The notes beneath the pieces are model-generated. The model was not told the DNA's origin. It made no database searches and saw only the letters and a list, made by a program, of their open reading frames with translations. Both the position numbers and the translations under genes were made by a program. From a virus, in the IMG/VR virus record IMGVR_UViG_3300036768_000242, positions 1 to 42,976 of that record: a DNA stretch of 42,976 nucleotides; one strand, 5' to 3'. Shown one piece after another: positions 1-6,717 of the stretch (position 1 is the stretch's first letter; each line of letters begins with the position of its first letter).

Positions 1-204
1 AGGGACTCGGTCAGGGCCTCGGTCAGGGACTCGGTCAGGGCCTCGGTCAGGGACTCGGTCAGGGACTCGGTCAGGGACTCGGTCAGGGACTCGGTCTGGG
101 ACTCGGTCGGGGACTCGGTCAGGGACTCGGTCGGGGACTCGGTCAGGGCCTCGGTCGGGGCCTCGGTCTGGGACTCGGTCAGGGACTCGGTCAGGGACTC
201 GGTC
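1..204 (+). repeat. 12-bp coding tandem repeat, left part (17 units)
   Basis: Seventeen head-to-tail 12-mers with consensus [A/G/T]GGG[A/C]CTCGGTC, each encoding [R/G/W][D/A]-S-V. Only the first base of codon 1 and the second base of codon 2 vary; codons TCG and GTC are invariant. Unit order by the first two residues: RD RA RD RA RD RD RD RD WD GD RD GD RA GA WD RD RD. The array then leaves the pattern with AGG GGT CGG TGG. It is the other half of the array at 42389-42976. Confidence 0.97.
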
Positions 205-882
205 AGGGGTCGGTGGACCAACTACTTCGGCGGCCGGCTGTGGTGTGACTGGCCAGCATTCGTCGCCTACTTCCGCGACATCGTCGAACTGAAACTCGAC
301 CAAGGAGTCTGGGACAAAGCCCGCTCCTACGAGGACGCTATGTCCGCTGGATGGTGGTGGCCGACCCGCGCGTTCGTGATGGTCTGCGACCTCCCCTCCG
401 AACTACACATCGAATCAGCCGGTGGCCGTGACCGACTGCACTGCGAAACCGGGCCGGCCGTCAAATGGGCCGACGGATGGGGCGTGCACTCCTGGCACGG
501 AACCCGCGTACCCGCCGACCTCATCGAAACCGGCTGGGACGTAGAGCGAATCATGGCCGAACGCAACACGGAGATCCGCAGGTGCGCGATCGAGCGGATG
601 GGCTGGGACCAGTTCGTCATGGCCGCGGGATTGAAGCTCACCGACGAGGCACCTGACCCGGGCAACCCCGGGCAGATCCTGCGGTTGTACGACGTGCCCC
701 GCAAGGTGCTGGATCTGCCGGTGCGGGTCCTGGTGGCGCATAACGCGACGCGTGAGCGTGACGGTCAGCGCCACACGTTCGGGTTGACGATCCCGACGGA
801 TTGCCGGACCGCGCTGGCGGCCGCCGCGTGGACTTTCGACCTCACGGAAGCCGAATACAAGAACCTCGCCCGCGCAAGCTGA
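1..882 (+). CDS. DUF6745-like repeat protein, C-terminal part (gene continues from 42122-42976)
   Basis: Frame 1 is open from base 1 to the TGA at 880-882 and continues, without a frame change, the gene that starts at 42122. Visible order: 17 tetrapeptide units of the form [R/G/W][D/A]SV (1-204), then a folded region rich in Trp. It carries motifs I associate from memory with the DUF6745 family: WWWP, LHCETGPAVKWADGW, SWHGTRVPADLIE, ERNTEIRRCAIERMG, and an AAAWTFDL segment near the end. No catalytic residues are recognised and the family's function is unknown to me. An internal ATG at 340 is a possible start but would drop conserved sequence, so it is not preferred. The family assignment is from recalled motifs and is fairly secure; any role is unknown. 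Confidence 0.8.
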   Translation, partial: RDSVRASVRDSVRASVRDSVRDSVRDSVRDSVWDSVGDSVRDSVGDSVRASVGASVWDSVRDSVRDSVRGRWTNYFGGRLWCDWPAFVAYFRDIVELKLDQGVWDKARSYEDAMSAGWWWPTRAFVMVCDLPSELHIESAGGRDRLHCETGPAVKWADGWGVHSWHGTRVPADLIETGWDVERIMAERNTEIRRCAIERMGWDQFVMAAGLKLTDEAPDPGNPGQILRLYDVPRKVLDLPVRVLVAHNATRERDGQRHTFGLTIPTDCRTALAAAAWTFDLTEAEYKNLARAS

Positions 883-915
883 GCCCGGTCGAAACACAAA
901 GGAAGGAAACACATC

Positions 916-1323
916 ATGGCAACTACAACCGAAATGATCGACGCCACCGGAGTCGATGTGATCACCGATCAGGATTTCGATATCGAAATCCCGGTCATCA
1001 AGGGTCTGCAGCGCCAGGGCGACGTGCTGATCCGGCCTGCGGCGGTACAAGCCCACACACGCGTTCCTGCCGCTGGTACTCCGGTGGTGCGCGGTGAGAA
1101 CGGCGGCAACACCCACGCCATCTACGCGGCAGACGGGCCGGTGTTCTGCGACACCTTCGCACCGGGCCGTGGCGAACTTCGGGTAGCGACTCTGCAGGTC
1201 CCGGAGGGCTCCACCGCGTACATGGGCCACCCGGAGCACGGATTCCTCGGTATCGCGCCCGGCAGCTACGAGATCCGCCGGCAGCGTGAGATGGCCGAAC
1301 AGATCCGCATGGTCGCCGACTAG
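916..1323 (+). CDS. Small conserved-type protein paired with the DUF6745-like gene
   Basis: 135 aa, starting at ATG 916 behind a good ribosome binding site (AAAGGAAGG), 33 bp after the repeat gene, so probably co-transcribed. Visible features: RQGDVLIRP near residue 34, GNTHAIYA near residue 70, HPEHGFLGIAPGSYEIRRQ near the C terminus, then a short acidic tail. From memory, bacterial genes next to DUF6745 proteins encode proteins with the same QGDVL / HAI / HEEHG-type / RQRE succession, which would make this a conserved partner. That pairing is recollection, not a search result. No membrane segment or signal peptide is visible. Function unknown. Confidence 0.72.
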   Translation: MATTTEMIDATGVDVITDQDFDIEIPVIKGLQRQGDVLIRPAAVQAHTRVPAAGTPVVRGENGGNTHAIYAADGPVFCDTFAPGRGELRVATLQVPEGSTAYMGHPEHGFLGIAPGSYEIRRQREMAEQIRMVAD

Positions 1324-1325
1324 AG

Positions 1326-1724
1326 ATGTCCGAGGTGAAGGTTTCGCCCGGGCTGGTTGGGGATGCCAGCCCGGGCGGGGACATCGCGTGTCCGCTCGGT
1401 GAAAACCCATTCCGGCCCCGGGTTCGGTGTGTCCACCCACCCGGACACACTCACGGAGCCGTTGAAGTGGCGGAAACCCCAACGGGTGTTTGTGAACTCG
1501 ATGTCCGACCTGTTCCACGCGGACATCCCCGATGGCTACACCTACGCCCCGAACTGATCCCGTGCGGATGCCCCCTCGACCCCCATCACCGGTGGAACTG
1601 CCCCGCCACACCCATCTGGGCGCAAACTATGCGGGACTTGGACATCAACCCGTGGACATGCGTCACCAACTCTCCCGCGTGGACGCCAGGAAACGCGATC
1701 CAACAACTCAAGGAGGTCACATAG
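1326..1724 (+). CDS. Hypothetical protein, possibly a composite reading frame
   Basis: 132-aa frame whose ATG lies 2 bp after the previous stop. The N-terminal half is unconvincing, because the same DNA in another frame encodes a recognisable DUF5131 fragment. The C-terminal half looks protein-like (CGCPLDPHHRWNCPATPIWAQ, then NPWTC). Its last codons (CTC AAG GAG GTC ACA TAG) hold the strong ribosome binding site of the next gene, an arrangement typical of a real upstream gene. The true start may lie further in. Function unknown. Confidence 0.4.
   Translation: MSEVKVSPGLVGDASPGGDIACPLGENPFRPRVRCVHPPGHTHGAVEVAETPTGVCELDVRPVPRGHPRWLHLRPELIPCGCPLDPHHRWNCPATPIWAQTMRDLDINPWTCVTNSPAWTPGNAIQQLKEVT
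1357..1557 (+). pseudogene. Remnant of a DUF5131 (phage Gp37/Gp68-type) gene
   Basis: This frame encodes SGPGFGVSTHPDTLTEPLKW followed by RKPQRVFVNSMSDLFHADIP. That succession is characteristic of the middle of DUF5131 / phage Gp37-Gp68 proteins, which are roughly 200-260 aa and have an upstream Cys-rich region absent here. Only about 50 family residues remain, there is no good start, and a TGA follows soon after DIPDGY. I read it as a deletion remnant overlapping the frame at 1326-1724. A short real protein cannot be excluded. Confidence 0.5.
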
Positions 1725-1726
1725 AC

Positions 1727-2098
1727 GTGGCTGGGCTGCAATGGATTCGCCTCGACTGCTCGTTTCCGGACAACGCCAAGATCATGGAGCTGGTCGACAC
1801 CAACCAGCACCGCGTGGTCGTCGCGCACGTGTCAATGATGTGCCACGTCGGTAAGTCGGGCACCGACGGATTCTTCCCCGAGGCCGCGATGCGCCGCTAC
1901 TCGGTGACGAAGAAGGACGCTTACACCGCAGTGGATTCGGGTCTGTGGGTGCCGGCCCCCCGCGGCTACTCGATCAACGACTGGGACGAGTACCAGGTCT
2001 CAGATGAGGCCGCGCAGAAGCGGCGTGAACGTGCCCAGAAGGGCGCTGCTGCACGGTGGGCGAACGCCCGGAATGGAGATGCCCCAAGCAATGCTTAA
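1727..2098 (+). CDS. Putative replication-type or HTH-like phage protein, prematurely terminated
   Basis: Start chosen at GTG 1727 because AGGAGGT (1711-1717) sits 9 nt upstream; a longer frame from 1532 has no such site. The product is 123 aa, with QWIRLDCSFPDNAKIMEL at the start, TDGFFPEAAMRRYSV in the middle, SINDWDEYQ, then a basic AAQKRRERAQKGAAARW tail. This resembles the N-terminal domain of phage replisome-organiser or HTH proteins, which usually carry a repetitive linker and a further domain; the assignment is tentative. Translation ends at a TAA (2096-2098) created inside a 12-bp-period repeat where one spacer is a base short, so the gene may once have continued. Confidence 0.6.
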   Translation: MAGLQWIRLDCSFPDNAKIMELVDTNQHRVVVAHVSMMCHVGKSGTDGFFPEAAMRRYSVTKKDAYTAVDSGLWVPAPRGYSINDWDEYQVSDEAAQKRRERAQKGAAARWANARNGDAPSNA

Positions 2099-2276
2099 GC
2101 AATGCTCCAAGCAATGCCAAACAAGCAGTGCCGCAAGCACTGCCCGAAGGAATGCCACAAGCAAAGCACGTACGAACGTACTAACGAACGATTACTCACC
2201 TTTGGGAGTTAACCTCCAGTTGAGTAACGCGCGCAGGGGGGGCACACGATTTGACCAGCTAGGCGGGGTGAAATGA
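2073..2276 (+). pseudogene. Frame-shifted continuation of the gene at 1727
   Basis: A second frame overlaps the end of 1727-2098, runs through the AAGCAATGC repeats (reading MPQAMLKQCSKQC) and continues as TNDYSPLGVNLQLSNARRGG before stopping at 2276. Its TGA overlaps the ATG of the HNH gene in an ATGA junction, the coupling used throughout this region. This suggests that this frame, not 1727-2098, holds the authentic 3' end. It could be reached by indels or by frameshifting in the repeats. It could also be a chance open frame. Confidence 0.4.
2086..2167 (+). repeat. Degenerate AAGCAATGC tandem repeat with 12-bp period
   Basis: Seven copies of AAGCAATGC or one-base variants (AAGCAGTGC, AAGCACTGC, AAGGAATGC, AAGCAAAGC). 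Spacers are 2, 3, 5, 3, 3 and 3 nt, so the period is 12 bp except for one -1 step and one +2 step. Depending on frame the unit encodes SNA, QAM or KQC. The -1 step produces the TAA that ends the gene at 1727-2098. Confidence 0.85.
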
Positions 2277-2791
2277 ACGCCACAGCCGCCCGCTACGCGG
2301 CGGCCACCCCAACCGATGCCCCGACCGAACTCTGGGAAATCCTCGAAGACATCTGGCACCTGTTCGAACCCAATGAGGCCATCAGATTCGACGTAAAAAG
2401 AACCCGCTACACCCAGGACCGCCAGCCCATCTCACGCGGCCTGAGAATCCTCGTCTACAAACGCGACAACTTCTCCTGCCGCTGGTGCGGAACCCAAGCC
2501 GGACTCGAACTCGACCACATCATCCCGTGGTCCGCCGGCGGTGCCGACACACTCGATAACCTTCGCACCCTCTGCCACGGGTGCAACACGTACCGGTCCA
2601 ACTTCGAGTGCCCCGCCGACCGCCTGTCTCGCCAACTTCCCAGCGGATACCAGTGCGTGAACTGCGCACCGGACATCATCGGTGACCCCGATCTGAGACC
2701 CATCTTCTGTGTCACATGCGAAGAAAAGTCATGCGGCTGGCGGAGTTCCGCAGCCGCACCCGTCGGATGGGAGGAATCAGAAGTCGCATGA
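2273..2791 (+). CDS. HNH endonuclease
   Basis: 172 aa. The HNH fold is clear: a zinc pair C69-x2-C72, the LELDHIIPW strand with D81-H82, the central Asn region ADTLDNLRTLCHGCN, and a second zinc pair C101-x2-C104. Further Cys pairs near residues 128-131 and 146-149 may form another zinc ribbon. The start ATG overlaps the upstream stop (ATGA) and the stop overlaps the next start the same way. It could be a homing or free-standing nuclease; it is far from the terminase genes, unlike the second HNH protein at 6409. Confidence 0.88.
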   Translation: MNATAARYAAATPTDAPTELWEILEDIWHLFEPNEAIRFDVKRTRYTQDRQPISRGLRILVYKRDNFSCRWCGTQAGLELDHIIPWSAGGADTLDNLRTLCHGCNTYRSNFECPADRLSRQLPSGYQCVNCAPDIIGDPDLRPIFCVTCEEKSCGWRSSAAAPVGWEESEVA

Positions 2792-3096
2792 GCGAAAACA
2801 TCCGTGACCTATTCGGCAGCATCCGGCCGCCGACGCCCGCACCGGATTGCAGCGCCACCGCGCTAGCCATCTCAAACTGCAAGCTCTGCGATGCCCGCGG
2901 CTATAGAGGCAACCGCGTCTGCGATCACGTCGACCACTACACCGAGAACGCTCGAGGTCGCGCCGCTGCGCAGAAGGTGCTGAAGGAGATCGCGGAGCGC
3001 ACCAAGCGTCCGAACCCGCCGACGCAGCACGCCCAGGACCTCGCTGCCCGTCAGCGCGCCGCGGCCCCACCCGTGCCGATGGGAGCCGACCAGTGA
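2788..3096 (+). CDS. Small Cys-containing hypothetical protein
   Basis: 102 aa. Start at ATG 2788 (ATGA overlap with the HNH stop); an in-frame extension to 2716 lies wholly inside the HNH gene and is rejected. The core CKLCDARGYRGNRVCDHVDH looks like a small zinc-binding knuckle, followed by a basic, Ala-rich helical tail (ARGRAAAQKVLKEIAERTKR). Similar short CxLCD...CDH proteins are common in actinophage early regions. Function unknown. Confidence 0.75.
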   Translation: MSENIRDLFGSIRPPTPAPDCSATALAISNCKLCDARGYRGNRVCDHVDHYTENARGRAAAQKVLKEIAERTKRPNPPTQHAQDLAARQRAAAPPVPMGADQ

Positions 3097-3362
3097 GCGT
3101 CGCGAATCCGTTCGACGACACGAGTCCCTTCACGCTTCTCGGCTCCCGGTTCGAGACGCCGGCGGTCATCCGCGACGGACTCAACGCGATGGTCGAGGAA
3201 TGGGTGAACTCGCTGCCGGCTGACGACCCAGCGCGACTACTGTGGGCCGTCCTGCCGAAACCGCCGCAGCCCGGCGATACCCGTGACGCTGACGAGCTTG
3301 CCGCCGACCTCGCAGCATTCACGGGCGTGCTGTCGGAGTTCACACAGGAGGCGGACCAGTGA
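3093..3362 (+). CDS. Hypothetical protein
   Basis: 89 aa. GTG 3093 overlaps the previous stop (GTGA). An acidic soluble protein with no motif I recognise. Its stop overlaps the GTG of the next gene, so it is one link in a translationally coupled chain of genes. Confidence 0.7.
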   Translation: MSVANPFDDTSPFTLLGSRFETPAVIRDGLNAMVEEWVNSLPADDPARLLWAVLPKPPQPGDTRDADELAADLAAFTGVLSEFTQEADQ

Positions 3363-3538
3363 GCTACGACCCCCGCGCTTACCAACAGGACGGCATCGAC
3401 GACCGGGGCAAGTTCCCGGAAGTCACCAACCGCTGGGGAACCGGGACGGTGCCATCGTTCCGCCACTGTCTCCGCTGCGGCGCGTACGTCGCCGACCCGG
3501 AGCGCCATGATCGCTGGCACGGGGTGATGGACAAATGA
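3359..3538 (+). CDS. Small Cys-pair hypothetical protein
   Basis: 59 aa. GTG 3359 overlaps the previous TGA; its own TGA (3536-3538) overlaps the next ATG. It ends with FRHCLRCGAYVADPERHDRW, a C-x2-C pair followed by His residues, a pattern shared by many small phage zinc-finger peptides. Function unknown. Confidence 0.72.
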   Translation: MSYDPRAYQQDGIDDRGKFPEVTNRWGTGTVPSFRHCLRCGAYVADPERHDRWHGVMDK

Positions 3539-3843
3539 GCGCCGAGTCATGGGAACACCGCGGCGGGCACCGATCTCACGCGGCGGAACCAACCGCCGGG
3601 GGTGCGCAGATGAGGCTCCGCGATCACTACATCCGCAAAACCCGCCGCGGCTGGCTCGTCCAACCCGTCGACCTACGCGACGGCCAGAAACCCTCCGAGA
3701 TCGTCGAGCCCTTCGCCGAGGCCGCGGCGATCGCGCTGCCGCAGACCACCTGCACAGTTCACGTGGTCGGCCAAGCCCACGACGCGGCGCTGGCCATCGC
3801 GCCAGGGGGCAGCGTTACCCGCCTCCCGGCGGTGTTGCCATGA
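3535..3843 (+). CDS. Hypothetical protein
   Basis: 102 aa, ATG 3535 in an ATGA overlap. After about 25 low-complexity residues comes a compact segment (MRLRDHYIRKTRRGWLVQPV, which could itself be an internal start) that looks like a small mixed alpha/beta domain. No family recognised. Stop overlaps the RuvC-like start. Confidence 0.65.
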   Translation: MSAESWEHRGGHRSHAAEPTAGGAQMRLRDHYIRKTRRGWLVQPVDLRDGQKPSEIVEPFAEAAAIALPQTTCTVHVVGQAHDAALAIAPGGSVTRLPAVLP

Positions 3844-4406
3844 GCATCATCGTGGGCATCGATCCGTCGCTGACTTCAGCGGGTATCGCGATCCTCCGCG
3901 ACGGCCACCCCGTACTCCTCACCAGCGTGGGCCACAAGAGCACCCACGGCCGCGACTACGGGCACCGCTCGGATCGGATCGTCAGCCAGTGCCGGGCCGT
4001 CCTCGACGCCGTGTTCACACGCGAGGGCCGCTACCAGTGCCACGTTGACCTTGCCGTCATCGAAGGCCCCTCCTACGGTGACAACCTCCCGTCCAACCAC
4101 GACCGCGCAGGCCTGTTCTGGGGGCTCTACAGCGCGCTGCGCGCCAAACGAGTCCCCACCGCGGTGGTAGCACCGGCCACCCGCTCAAAATGGGCCACCG
4201 GCCACGGCAGGGCCTCAAAGGCCGACGTTCTCGCCGCCGTCCGCACGTGGTGGCCCGACGTGCCGATCGCCAATCACGACGTGGCCGATTCCGCCGTGCT
4301 CGCCGCGATGGGCGCCCTCCACCACGGCGAACTCCCCTGGGAACCCCGCAACTACCAACGCAACGGACTCGACAGCGTGAACTGGCCAGAAGGAGCGCGG
4401 AAGTGA
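3840..4406 (+). CDS. RuvC-like Holliday junction resolvase
   Basis: 188 aa, starting at ATG 3840 (ATGA overlap). The RNase H-like fold is recognisable: IVGIDPSLTSAG with first acidic residue D8, VIEGPSYG with E75, a basic KADVLAAV helix, and a C-terminal IANHDVADSAVLA motif supplying D147/D150. Length fits phage RuvC-like resolvases. The likely role is cutting branched DNA made during replication or recombination before packaging; the genome also encodes RecE-like and RecT proteins, consistent with recombination-dependent replication. Confidence 0.88.
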   Translation: MSIIVGIDPSLTSAGIAILRDGHPVLLTSVGHKSTHGRDYGHRSDRIVSQCRAVLDAVFTREGRYQCHVDLAVIEGPSYGDNLPSNHDRAGLFWGLYSALRAKRVPTAVVAPATRSKWATGHGRASKADVLAAVRTWWPDVPIANHDVADSAVLAAMGALHHGELPWEPRNYQRNGLDSVNWPEGARK

Positions 4407-4642
4407 CCTCAGAAAACTGCGCGAAACCGGAACACCGCCACTTCACGTGCTCCATATGCGACACACACTGCACCGCCGACCCCGACTTCACCGAAAACGA
4501 CGCAAACGCCGAATACGAACGCACACACGGCAAACCATTCAACCCCGACGACGCAAGCCCCGTCTGCGACACCTGCTACACCGAAGTCCTCGCCTGGGCG
4601 CGACAACGCGGCCTCCTCCTCGGCGGACCAGGAGCCAACTAG
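4403..4642 (+). CDS. Small zinc-finger-like protein
   Basis: 79 aa; GTG 4403 overlaps the RuvC stop. Two Cys pairs, CSICDTHC near residue 16 and CDTC near residue 60, separated by an acidic stretch, suggest one zinc site. Its 3' end overlaps the next gene by one base (TAGTG). Partner or DNA-binding role unknown. Confidence 0.7.
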   Translation: MTSENCAKPEHRHFTCSICDTHCTADPDFTENDANAEYERTHGKPFNPDDASPVCDTCYTEVLAWARQRGLLLGGPGAN

Positions 4643-5499
4643 TGACCCAATGCCAAACCTGCGCCGGCCGCGCCGAAAACTACCTATGCCCCGACTGCAC
4701 CGACCAACTCGGCGACATGCTCGACCAACTCCCAACCCTCCTCGACGAACTCGACAACCGCATCCAACAACTCGACCGCATCCAACACGGCACCATCGGA
4801 CGTAACCGCCGCCCCGCCGAAATGAACCCCATCGACTTCGACGCACTCGAACTCGCCCGCAAAACCCGCAAACAACTCCACCACTGGGTCACCACCATCA
4901 CCCGCAACCACACCGGCCGCCAACCACCCGCACTCAACACCGTCACCACCCAAAACCTCGCACGCTGGCTCGCCAAAAACACCAACACCATCGCCTGCCA
5001 ACCCTGCGCCGGCCAGCTCTACCGCGACATCGCACACCTCACCGGAACACCCGGCGTCGCCAACACCCAACGCGGCCAACTCACCACCGCCATCGACCGC
5101 ATCGAAAAACACTTCGCCGGACCATGCCCCACCATCCGCGCCTACAACCAACACGGCAACCCCATCGAATGCGGCACCATCCTCTACGCCGACGACGGCG
5201 ACCAAACCACCACCTGCCCAACCTGCCAACAAACCATCGACGTCAAAAAGAACCGCAGCAAAGCCGCCACCGACCGCGACCTCATGACCGAACCCCAAAT
5301 CCTCGAAAAACTCGAAGTCCTCGGCGAAAAAGTCTCCCGCGTAAAGCTCTACAGCTGGATCACCACCGGCCGCCTCAAAACCCAAGGCTGGCTCGACCGC
5401 CGACGCCTCCAAATCACCACCACACGCATCTGCCGCGGCGACCCCAAGGTCTACTCATTCTCCCAAGCACGACACCTCGGCTGGAAAGACCGCAGTTAG
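4642..5499 (+). CDS. Zinc-ribbon protein with a C-terminal helix-turn-helix-like segment
   Basis: 285 aa from GTG 4642. Cys pairs at the N terminus (CQTC, CPDC), middle (CQPC) and near residue 190 (CPTC) suggest two zinc ribbons. A helical segment rich in Gln and Asn lies between. The C-terminal stretch PQILEKLEVLGEKVSRVKLY then WITTGRL resembles a winged or MerR-like helix-turn-helix. The coding strand is unusually rich in C and A and poor in T, strikingly so compared with the terminase and portal genes. Probably DNA-binding; specific function unknown. Confidence 0.65.
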   Translation: MTQCQTCAGRAENYLCPDCTDQLGDMLDQLPTLLDELDNRIQQLDRIQHGTIGRNRRPAEMNPIDFDALELARKTRKQLHHWVTTITRNHTGRQPPALNTVTTQNLARWLAKNTNTIACQPCAGQLYRDIAHLTGTPGVANTQRGQLTTAIDRIEKHFAGPCPTIRAYNQHGNPIECGTILYADDGDQTTTCPTCQQTIDVKKNRSKAATDRDLMTEPQILEKLEVLGEKVSRVKLYSWITTGRLKTQGWLDRRRLQITTTRICRGDPKVYSFSQARHLGWKDRS

Positions 5500-5533
5500 C
5501 TGGCCGACGACACACCAGCACAACGCGTGATAC

Positions 5534-5562
5534 TTGCAAACCCCCGCTGAACAGCGTATACA
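5534..5562 (+). promoter_or_regulatory. Sigma-A-type promoter
   Basis: TTGCAA (5534-5539), exactly 17 nt, then TATACA (5557-5562), in a 164-bp non-coding gap after the gene ending at 5499. Transcription would start near 5569 and run through 5664-6717, possibly into the terminase and head genes. This is the best promoter match outside the lysogeny switch. Confidence 0.55.
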
Positions 5563-5575
5563 CCGAACCAACGAC

Positions 5576-5611
5576 ACCCCCATGCCTGAACCCGATTCAG
5601 CGCCTGGGGGT
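5576..5611 (+). promoter_or_regulatory. Stem-loop in the 5' leader after the 5534 promoter
   Basis: ACCCCCA (5576-5582) pairs with TGGGGGT (5605-5611) and CTGAA (5586-5590) with TTCAG (5596-5600) around a CCCGA loop. No T-run follows, so it is not a standard terminator. It lies only about 7 nt after the predicted transcription start, in the untranslated leader of the gene at 5664. Confidence 0.6.
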
Positions 5612-5663
5612 GAAGTCATCTCAGGGCCTTTGCCCACACCCCACCAGCCGAGGGGGACCACCC

Positions 5664-6131
5664 ATGCCCAACCCGCTCGAAACCCGAGCCGCACAACTCA
5701 TCGCCGAACGCCTACCCACTGGACTGCTGCACCCCGGCGACCCCACAGCCAACCCACCCGTGCAACCCCGGCCCATCATCCTGCCCGGCATGTCGCACAA
5801 CGGCATACCCGCCGAAGCCGCCGAACACTTCGCCCACGAAGCCGGCATGCCACACAGCGACGTACCCAAGCTGTTCAGCGAAGCCATCATGGCCACCATC
5901 ACCACCGAGCTCGACGCCACACTCATCACCAACACCGAACTAGCGCAGCTCCGGGAACGGGCCACCGAACTCGATGCCAGCACCGGCACCAAAGCGCTCG
6001 CGGTGCAACTGCGGTGCAACACACGAGAGCCGTTCCTGCGGGTCGCCACCAACCGGGCCGTGGTGCAAGTGGACTGCGCGCAGGCCAAGGCGCAGATCGC
6101 CCACGTGTGCACGTGCGAGGCCGACGCATGA
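5664..6131 (+). CDS. Hypothetical protein
   Basis: 155 aa; ATG 5664 preceded by GAGGGGGA. First gene after the 5534 promoter. A Pro-rich N-terminal third is followed by a helical region and a short beta segment with two Cys near the C terminus (DCAQAK, VCTC). No family recognised. Stop overlaps the next ATG (ATGA). Confidence 0.68.
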   Translation: MPNPLETRAAQLIAERLPTGLLHPGDPTANPPVQPRPIILPGMSHNGIPAEAAEHFAHEAGMPHSDVPKLFSEAIMATITTELDATLITNTELAQLRERATELDASTGTKALAVQLRCNTREPFLRVATNRAVVQVDCAQAKAQIAHVCTCEADA

Positions 6132-6412
6132 GCGTTCACCTGCACATCACCATCGACAACCACACCGTCATGGACCGCGCCATCCAAAACTTCAACACCC
6201 AACCACCCGAACTCGCCGACCTACACCTCACCGGCGCCAACAAACTCGACATCTGGCGCATGACCATCGCCAACATCATCGCCAAGACCGGACTACAGAT
6301 GGAACTCGGCAAGCAGACAACAACACTCGGCCCAGCGCCCGCCAGAGTCGAGGTGACCGTGACCACCAGGCCCAACGGCGGGTGGACCGTCGACTACGAA
6401 CCAAGCACTTGA
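6128..6412 (+). CDS. Hypothetical protein
   Basis: 94 aa; ATG 6128 overlaps the previous stop. Small soluble alpha/beta protein ending in a beta-rich VEVTVTTRPNGGWTVDY. No motif recognised. The stop overlaps a TTG start of the HNH gene. Confidence 0.66.
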   Translation: MSVHLHITIDNHTVMDRAIQNFNTQPPELADLHLTGANKLDIWRMTIANIIAKTGLQMELGKQTTTLGPAPARVEVTVTTRPNGGWTVDYEPST

Positions 6413-6717
6413 CCTGGGGCCAAGGCCGATACGTCTCACCCCGCGTCAAAGACCAAGTACGACGTCGAGACACAAGCTGCCAGCTGCAACGCCCCGGCTG
6501 CACCGGCACGATCGAAGAATTCCACCACCCCGACGGACTCGCCGACCAAGGCAAGCAGCGAACCTCAGTCCTTACGGCCACTGAAGTAGTCGGCGTCTGC
6601 CACTCATGCCACACGATCGAGACCAAAGCCCAGCAGGCCCGCGGCCGCCAACGTGCTCAGGCCCGCCGGCGCCGCCCACCTGAGCCCCACCCGGGCCGCC
6701 GACCGGCCGGGGGGTAG
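6409..6717 (+). CDS. HNH-type endonuclease next to the terminase
   Basis: 102 aa from TTG 6409 (TTGA overlap; no better start is in range). Contains VRRRDTSCQLQRPGC, an EEFHHPD strand and VCHSCHTIETKAQQARGRQR, matching the layout of terminase-associated phage HNH proteins, although the usual DH pair is replaced by HH. In HK97-like phages the HNH protein assists terminase in cutting at cos, and its place 125 bp before the small terminase fits that role. The C terminus is very basic and Pro-rich. Confidence 0.75.
   Translation: MTWGQGRYVSPRVKDQVRRRDTSCQLQRPGCTGTIEEFHHPDGLADQGKQRTSVLTATEVVGVCHSCHTIETKAQQARGRQRAQARRRRPPEPHPGRRPAGG

Noticed and set aside
415-1611. Minus-strand open frame of nearly 400 codons
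   Set aside because: Crosses the end of the DUF6745-like gene and its partner, both well supported on the plus strand; composition is shadow-like.
3549-3839. Upstream extension of the RuvC-like gene
   Set aside because: Arg/Pro-rich stretch overlapping the well-coupled gene 3535-3843; the conserved fold begins at ATG 3840.
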